From NCBI GenBank assembly GCA_019423635.1, contig JAHZBA010000032.1, positions 1 to 33,451 on the forward strand: a DNA stretch of 33,451 nt, given 5' to 3'. This document shows positions 29,552 to 33,451 of the stretch, piece after piece (the stretch's first letter is position 1; each line of letters begins with the position of its first letter). The DNA comes from Clostridiales bacterium. Lineage in GTDB: Bacteria; Bacillota; Clostridia; Oscillospirales; Oscillospiraceae. Below the pieces are notes generated by a model, which ran no database searches, was not told the origin of the DNA, and was given only the letters and a program-made list of their open reading frames with translations. A program made the translations under genes and the position numbers.

Positions 29552-30638
29552 CGCCGTCAATCTCTCCTTCCAGCAGAATGTCCTCTCCCACCGCGGTGAC
29601 GCGGAGTCCTCTCAGTCTCACCGCCTGGTCCGGCAGCGCCGCCCCCAGGCCTCCCACGGGGGACTTGGCCCCCGTGCCGCCAAAGAGCTTCGGCGCGATA
29701 TAGGCCTGCACCCGCTGCACCAGTCCCGCCTCCAGCATGGACCAGTTCAGCGTTCCGCCGCCCTCCAGGAGCACGCTGTCCACCTCCCGCGCCCCCAGCA
29801 GGTCCATCAGCGCCGCCAGGTCCACGCGCCCCTCCCGCAGGGGCAGGACGCACACCTCACAGCCCGCCGCCTCATAGGGCGCGGCCCTCTCCGCCGCCTC
29901 CGGCCCGACGGCCAGGAGGGTGGGGATCTCCCCGGCCGTGCGGACAATTCGGCTGTCCGGAGGGGTCCGCAGGCGGGTGTCGCAGATCACCCGGAGGGGA
30001 TTCCTGCCGCCCTCCATCCGGCAGTTCAGCAGGGGATCGTCCGCCAGCACCGTGCCCGCTCCCGCCAGGATGGCGGCGTTGGCATGGCGGTCCCGGTGGA
30101 CCCGCCGCCGGGCCGCCTCTCCGGTAATCCACCGGGAGGCCCCGGTGTACGTGGCAATCTTCCCGTCCAGCGTCATGGCGTACTTCATGGTCACATAGGG
30201 CCGCTTCGTGCGGATATAGTGGAAAAACGCCGGGTTCAGGGCGTCGCACTCGGCCTGCAAAACCCCCGTCTCCACCGCCACGCCCCGGCTCCGCAGGAGC
30301 TCCACGCCCCCTCCCGCCACCAGGGGATTGGGGTCCGGGGAGCCCACCACCACCCGGGCGATTCCGCTCTCCAGAATCGCGTCAGTGCAGGGGGGCTGGC
30401 GTCCCTGGTGGCAGCAGGGCTCCAGCGTCACATAGAGCGTCGCTCCCGCCGGGGACTCCCGGCAGTCCGCCAGGGCCTCCCGCTCCGCGTGGAGCCCGCC
30501 GCAGCGGCGGTGCCAGCCCCGGCCGATGATCCGGTCCTCCTTCACCAGCACCGCCCCCACCACCGGGTTGGGGCTCGTCCAGCCCCGGCCCCGCTCCGCC
30601 AGGGAGACGGCCAGGGCCATATATTCCCGATCAGACAT
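29532..30638 (-). CDS. ribD: Bifunctional riboflavin deaminase/reductase
   Basis: A 368-residue enzyme. The deaminase half (1 to about 145) has the zinc site HAEREAL (His50) and PCCHQGRQPPC (Cys75, Cys84), and TSPNPVVGAVLV; the reductase half (about 150-368) has VTMKYAMTLDGKIATYTGAS, AILAGAGTVLADDPLLNCR and LLEGGGTLNWSML. It removes the amino group and reduces the ribose of the pyrimidine intermediate with NADPH. The ATG at 30638 lies eight bases after GGAGG. First gene of the operon, directly downstream of the FMN riboswitch and two terminators. Confidence 0.96.
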   Translation of the reverse strand: MSDREYMALAVSLAERGRGWTSPNPVVGAVLVKEDRIIGRGWHRRCGGLHAEREALADCRESPAGATLYVTLEPCCHQGRQPPCTDAILESGIARVVVGSPDPNPLVAGGGVELLRSRGVAVETGVLQAECDALNPAFFHYIRTKRPYVTMKYAMTLDGKIATYTGASRWITGEAARRRVHRDRHANAAILAGAGTVLADDPLLNCRMEGGRNPLRVICDTRLRTPPDSRIVRTAGEIPTLLAVGPEAAERAAPYEAAGCEVCVLPLREGRVDLAALMDLLGAREVDSVLLEGGGTLNWSMLEAGLVQRVQAYIAPKLFGGTGAKSPVGGLGAALPDQAVRLRGLRVTAVGEDILLEGEIDGDVYRDH

Positions 30639-30656
30639 GGTATGCGCCTCCAAGCA

Positions 30657-30688
30657 CAAAAAAATACCTTGAACGAATCCGTCCAAGG
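30657..30688 (-). terminator. Second terminator in the rib leader
   Basis: CCTTGGACG pairs with CGTTCAAGG (30667-30688) and is followed on the minus strand by TATTTTTTTG, only some 20 nt before the ribD ribosome site. It may act as a second OFF step or hide the ribosome site region. Confidence 0.75.
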
Positions 30689-30726
30689 CGCCGCGGAGCA
30701 GGGGACGCCCCTCTGCACCCCGGGAT

Positions 30727-30759
30727 CAAAAAAGCTCCGGAATGTATCCATTCCAGAGC
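30727..30759 (-). terminator. First terminator of the FMN riboswitch
   Basis: GCTCTGGAATG pairs with CATTCCGGAGC (30734-30759, loop GATA) and is followed by six T. It lies 40 nt after the aptamer and is the expected FMN-dependent terminator. Confidence 0.88.
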
Positions 30760-30799
30760 AACCCCATGGACACAGGGGCACTGCTCCCTGCGTTCACAC

Positions 30800-30908
30800 G
30801 ATCTTCTTCCATCCAGACTATACTGTCGGCCTCGGAATTTCACCGAATCCTGCCTTGCGGCTCGTGGGCTGTACCACCGGTGGGGAATTGCACCCCGCCC
30901 TGAAGATC
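30800..30908 (-). promoter_or_regulatory. FMN riboswitch (RFN element)
   Basis: On the minus strand the aptamer begins GATCTTCAGGGCGGGGTGCA and shows AATTCCCCACCGGTGGTA, AGCCCACGAGCC, GGATTCGGTGAAATTCCGA, GGCCGACAGTATAGTCTGGA and the closing GAAGAAGATC; these are the conserved RFN blocks in order. FMN binding should favour the downstream terminators and shut off ribD-ribE-ribBA-ribH. Confidence 0.97.
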
Positions 30909-30928
30909 CTGATTCAATTATGGAAGAG

Positions 30929-30957
30929 AGTATACTCCCTCCGCGCCCCTTTGTCAA
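30929..30957 (-). promoter_or_regulatory. Promoter of the riboflavin operon
   Basis: TTGACA (30952-30957), a 17-bp spacer and TATACT (30929-30934) on the minus strand, ending about 20 bp before the aptamer. Confidence 0.9.
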
Positions 30958-31038
30958 TCCCCGTCTCCCGGAAGAAGTGTCCAAACGTGCAGGGAGAGGA
31001 GAAGGAGGCTGTCGCACTTGCTCTCACAGAAACACGGT

Positions 31039-31117
31039 GCAGGGGTGGTTATCAACCGCCCGTCCAGGGGGAGATCCGGATCTCCCGGGGAGACAGGCGG
31101 CTGACAGCCGCCCCTAC
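31039..31117. repeat. 79-bp composite palindromic repeat, copy 2
   Basis: Same length and design as the copy at 1655-1733: outer arms GCAGGGGTGGTTATCAACCG and the mirrored GGCTGACAGCCGCCCCTAC, with the central GAGATCCGGATCTC. It lies in the gap between the rib promoter and the aldo/keto reductase end (30958-31436), which otherwise contains only the hairpin at 31207-31234 and no gene that I can see. Confidence 0.85.
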
Positions 31118-31206
31118 ATAAAATCTGCGAAAGAGACACTCCCCTTCCGGAGGGGCGTGTCCGGACGCGCATGTCATCCTGTCCCCATGTGCGCGAAATG
31201 CCGCCG

Positions 31207-31234
31207 CAGGGGGCGGTGTCCCCACCGCCCCCTG
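31207..31234. repeat. Perfect 12-bp GC hairpin
   Basis: CAGGGGGCGGTG pairs with CACCGCCCCCTG across TCCC. It lacks a T tract and resembles the dispersed GTAGGGG hairpins. Confidence 0.6.
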
Positions 31235-31436
31235 CCATCATTCTGTTGGAGAACACGCAGCGCGCGGAGAAACGGGCCGATCAGAAGCCCCGCGTTGGGA
31301 CACTCCCCTTCCGGAGTATCCCAAGGCATTTTTTGGAGGGAAGCACACAGGGGCGCCCCCCGGTGTCCGCCCCGCAGTCCGGCGGGGGACGGTCCTTCGG
31401 CTCGGCCGGAAGGCCGCCCGAACCCGCAGGCGCGCC

Positions 31437-32531
31437 TCACCTGCCGAAAAACGCGGCAATCTGCCTCATTCTCGCCGGCTGCTCCACCCGGAAGGGGCAG
31501 CGCCGGGCGCAGTGGCCGCAGTCCACACAGTCCGAGGCGTGCTTGTCCAGCTTGGCGTAGTGATCTGCCGCCATGGTGTCTCCGGCGGCGGCCAGGTCGT
31601 AATACTTGTTGATCAGCCCCACATTCAGCCCCGCAGGGCAGGGCCGGCAGTGGTTGCAGTACACGCAGCTGCCCACCGCGTCCGGCGGCGCGAAGGTCCC
31701 CAGGACGCCGTAATCCCGCGCCTGGGGCGGCGCGTCGAAAAATCCCAGCAGCAGCCGGACGTCCTCCGCGCTCCGGATGCCGGGCAGCACCGTCACCACT
31801 CCCGGCTGATCCAGGGCGTACTGGATGCACTGATACGGGGTGAGGGCCCTGCCGAAGGGGGAGGTCTTTGCGTCCAGCAGCTGTCCGCCGGAGAAGGGCT
31901 TCATCACGGAGATCCCGATCCTCTCCGCCTCGCACCGCCGGTAGAGCTTCCTGCGCTCTTCCGCACCGCCGTTGGCGTACTCCCCGTGGTGGTAGTCGTA
32001 CCCAGGGTTGATGGAGAACATCAGCTGCTCCACAAGCCCCGTGTCCAGCACCGCGCCGGCCAGCTCCGGCGTGTGGGTGGACAGGCCGATGTGCCGGACG
32101 ACCCCCTGTTTTTTCAGCTCCAGCAGGTAGTCCAGCACGCCGTGGTCCTGATACTCCCGCCAGTCGGAGGCCTGGTCCAGGCAGTGGATGAAGCCGTAAT
32201 CCACATAGTCGGTCTTCAGCTGGCGGAGCATCCAGTCAATCTGCGTTTTCACCTTCTCCAGGTCCGTGGTCCAGCCGTACTCGCCGGTCTCGTAGTTGGC
32301 GCCGAAGTGCACCTGATAGCGGATGTTCTCCCGGGCACCGGCGAAGGCCGTCCCATAATAGGAAAAGGTCCGCGCTCCCGCCGTGGCCAGGTCCGCGTGG
32401 TTGACCCCGTTCTCACCGGCCAGCACCAGCGCCTCCACCGCCTCCCGCTCGGAGCACTCCGCGGTGTAGCTGGTTCCAAGGCCGATGACGCTGATGGAGT
32501 CCCCGGTCCGCCGGTTCTGTCTGTATTCCAT
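31437..32531 (-). CDS. Aldo/keto reductase with C-terminal ferredoxin-like domain
   Basis: A 364-residue protein. The N-terminal 280 residues are an aldo/keto reductase barrel (SVIGLGTSYTAE, NGVNHADLATAG, YVDYGFIHCLD, GVVRHIGLSTHTPELAGAVL, and GVVTVLPGIRSAEDV at the cofactor end). The C-terminus adds CVYCNHCRPCPAGLNVGLIN and CVDCGHCARRCPFRVEQ, two sets of cysteines for [4Fe-4S] clusters, as in a large clostridial subgroup. By eye the usual catalytic lysine position (in YQVHFGA) looks like histidine, which may mean altered chemistry. The start is the ATG at 32531, ten bases after AGGAGG. Monocistronic; the substrate is unknown. Confidence 0.88.
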   Translation of the reverse strand: MEYRQNRRTGDSISVIGLGTSYTAECSEREAVEALVLAGENGVNHADLATAGARTFSYYGTAFAGARENIRYQVHFGANYETGEYGWTTDLEKVKTQIDWMLRQLKTDYVDYGFIHCLDQASDWREYQDHGVLDYLLELKKQGVVRHIGLSTHTPELAGAVLDTGLVEQLMFSINPGYDYHHGEYANGGAEERRKLYRRCEAERIGISVMKPFSGGQLLDAKTSPFGRALTPYQCIQYALDQPGVVTVLPGIRSAEDVRLLLGFFDAPPQARDYGVLGTFAPPDAVGSCVYCNHCRPCPAGLNVGLINKYYDLAAAGDTMAADHYAKLDKHASDCVDCGHCARRCPFRVEQPARMRQIAAFFGR

Positions 32532-32693
32532 GGCTGTGTCTCCTCCTGTCTGTCTCATAAATGGGCCGGGAGCGCCCGGGCTCCCGCACGCCGCTCAACC
32601 GTGTGCGGGGCGGGCGGCATCCGCCGGCGCATCTCCCCCGGAGTCCGCCGCCCTCCCCTCCGCGGTCCCCGCGGCGCTTTGTGCCGCGGGGCT

Positions 32694-32717
32694 GAAAAGA
32701 AGCGGCCGCTTCTTTTC
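32694..32717. promoter_or_regulatory. 24-bp perfect palindrome in the aldo/keto reductase leader
   Basis: GAAAAGAAGCGG is followed at once by its reverse complement. It lies about 10 bp downstream of the predicted -10 box on the minus strand, where an operator or a 5'-end mRNA hairpin would act. The 32532-32690 stretch between it and the gene is GC-rich with CCGCGG stems and no gene. Confidence 0.6.
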
Positions 32718-32727
32718 CACTGTGGTG

Positions 32728-32758
32728 ACTATAGCACTTCAACCGCGCTTCAAGTCAA
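32728..32758 (-). promoter_or_regulatory. Probable promoter of the aldo/keto reductase
   Basis: TTGACT (32753-32758) and TATAGT (32728-32733) with a 19-bp spacer on the minus strand. It lacks the TTCC-N7-GGA dyad of the two pathway promoters. Confidence 0.5.
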
Positions 32759-32838
32759 GCCGAAATTTTGCGCGCCGCCCCGCGGCAAAACCGGCGGCTC
32801 CTGAAACGTCCCGCCGCCGGCCATTGCGGCCGCGAAAA

Positions 32839-32870
32839 GGGAGCCGCCTTTCCGTTTGAAAGGCGGCTCC
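32839..32870 (-). terminator. Terminator after metA
   Basis: GGAGCCGCCTTT pairs with AAAGGCGGCTCC around a short loop, followed on the minus strand by CTTTTCGC. Confidence 0.85.
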
Positions 32871-32888
32871 GGCTTCCGCAGATCCGGT

Positions 32889-33451
32889 TCAGTCGTCCGT
32901 GCGGACACCCAGGCGGATGCCGCCGATGTCATAGGGCGTGGTCTGATACACGCAGTAATTCAGCCAGTTGGCGTACAGCAGGTGCGCACAGGAGCGCCAG
33001 CGGACCAGGGGCTCCCGGCTGGGATCGTCCTCCGGGAAGTAATGCCGGGGAATCCGGATGTCCACCCCGGCGGCCATGTCCCGCAGGTACTCCTTTTTCA
33101 GGGTGTCCCGGTCATACTCCGCGTGGCCCATGAGGAACACCTGCCGCCCCTGATCGGTCTTGACGGCGTAGACCCCCGCCTCCGGGGAGCTGGAGAGGAT
33201 CTTCAGCTCTGGCACCGCCTCAATGTCCTCCCGGAGGACGGTGGTGTTCCGGGAGTGGGGGACCCAGAACTGGTCGTCAAAGCCCCGGAAGAGGATGAAA
33301 TTGGGGTCCTCCAGCGTGTGCTGGAAGACGCCGAAGAGCTTTTGCGGAAGGGTGTGCTTGGGAATTCCGAAGTGGTAGTACAGCCCCGCCTGGGCGCCCC
33401 AGCAGATGTGGAGGGTGGAGTGGACGTGGGTCTTGCTCCACTCCATGATCC
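32889..33451 (-). CDS. metA: Homoserine O-acyltransferase (MetA/HTS family), 3' part
   Basis: The frame is open through the right edge; about 187 C-terminal residues of a protein normally near 305 are present. It acylates homoserine, the first step of methionine synthesis. The catalytic cysteine lies in THVHSTLHICWGAQAGLYYH and the His/Glu pair in FLMGHAEYDRDTLKKEYLRD; RGFDDQFWVPHSRNT is another family block. In-frame methionines at the edge (MEWSKTHVHS) are internal. Whether acetyl-CoA or succinyl-CoA is used depends on residues outside the window; Clostridia usually use acetyl-CoA. A terminator follows. Confidence 0.93.
   Translation of the reverse strand, partial: IMEWSKTHVHSTLHICWGAQAGLYYHFGIPKHTLPQKLFGVFQHTLEDPNFILFRGFDDQFWVPHSRNTTVLREDIEAVPELKILSSSPEAGVYAVKTDQGRQVFLMGHAEYDRDTLKKEYLRDMAAGVDIRIPRHYFPEDDPSREPLVRWRSCAHLLYANWLNYCVYQTTPYDIGGIRLGVRTDD

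Overview
The window looks like chromosomal DNA of a GC-rich anaerobic member of the Clostridia, most likely an Oscillospiraceae-type gut bacterium (Flavonifractor, Intestinimonas or Oscillibacter-like). This is inferred from Gram-positive style control (a T-box leader, an FMN riboswitch with intrinsic terminators, strong GGAGG ribosome sites), oxygen-independent Etf/acyl-CoA dehydrogenase and Fe-S chemistry, and an abundance of small GC-rich hairpin repeats. No rRNA, tRNA, CRISPR array or transposase gene was seen.

Layout. 1-559 is the start of an Fe-S flavoprotein (NuoF-like plus GltD-like) leaving the window. 979-3747 holds a GNAT acetyltransferase, a block of repeats, and an Lsa/CplR-type ABC-F ribosome-protection gene behind a leader-peptide attenuator. 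3809-4645 is a metal-dependent amidohydrolase. 4713-9852 is a leucine operon, leuA-leuC-leuD-leuB, behind a T-box, with a hairpin-rich insert between leuD and leuB. 9900-11803 is an AT-richer patch with a large palindrome that looks like two RNA genes and a DUF4230 membrane protein. 11813-19017 (minus strand) is a reductive pyrimidine catabolism operon: dihydropyrimidinase, NCS1 transporter, M20 carbamoyl-amino-acid hydrolase, PreT and PreA. 20007-20894 is a MerR-type regulator. 21085-26520 (minus strand) is a second operon: acyl-CoA dehydrogenase, EtfB, EtfA, a family III CoA-transferase, and two small hotdog proteins related to beta-alanyl-CoA / 3-aminobutyryl-CoA ammonia-lyase. 26884-30957 is a riboflavin operon (ribD-ribE-ribBA-ribH) under an FMN riboswitch. 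31437-32531 is an Fe-S aldo/keto reductase and 32889-33451 the 3' part of metA.

How the parts fit. The central result is that the two minus-strand operons around the MerR gene can be joined into one route: uracil to dihydrouracil (PreAT), N-carbamoyl-beta-alanine (dihydropyrimidinase), beta-alanine (M20 hydrolase), beta-alanyl-CoA (CoA-transferase), acryloyl-CoA plus ammonia (hotdog lyase pair), and propionyl-CoA (acyl-CoA dehydrogenase with EtfAB). Thymine would give the methyl-branched analogues. Both operons have a candidate promoter with a 19-bp spacer, the MerR-family hallmark, and the same TTCC-N7-GGA(A/T) dyad in that spacer, so the MerR protein may control both halves. The pathway assignment is inference from gene content; individual enzyme families are well supported by visible motifs.
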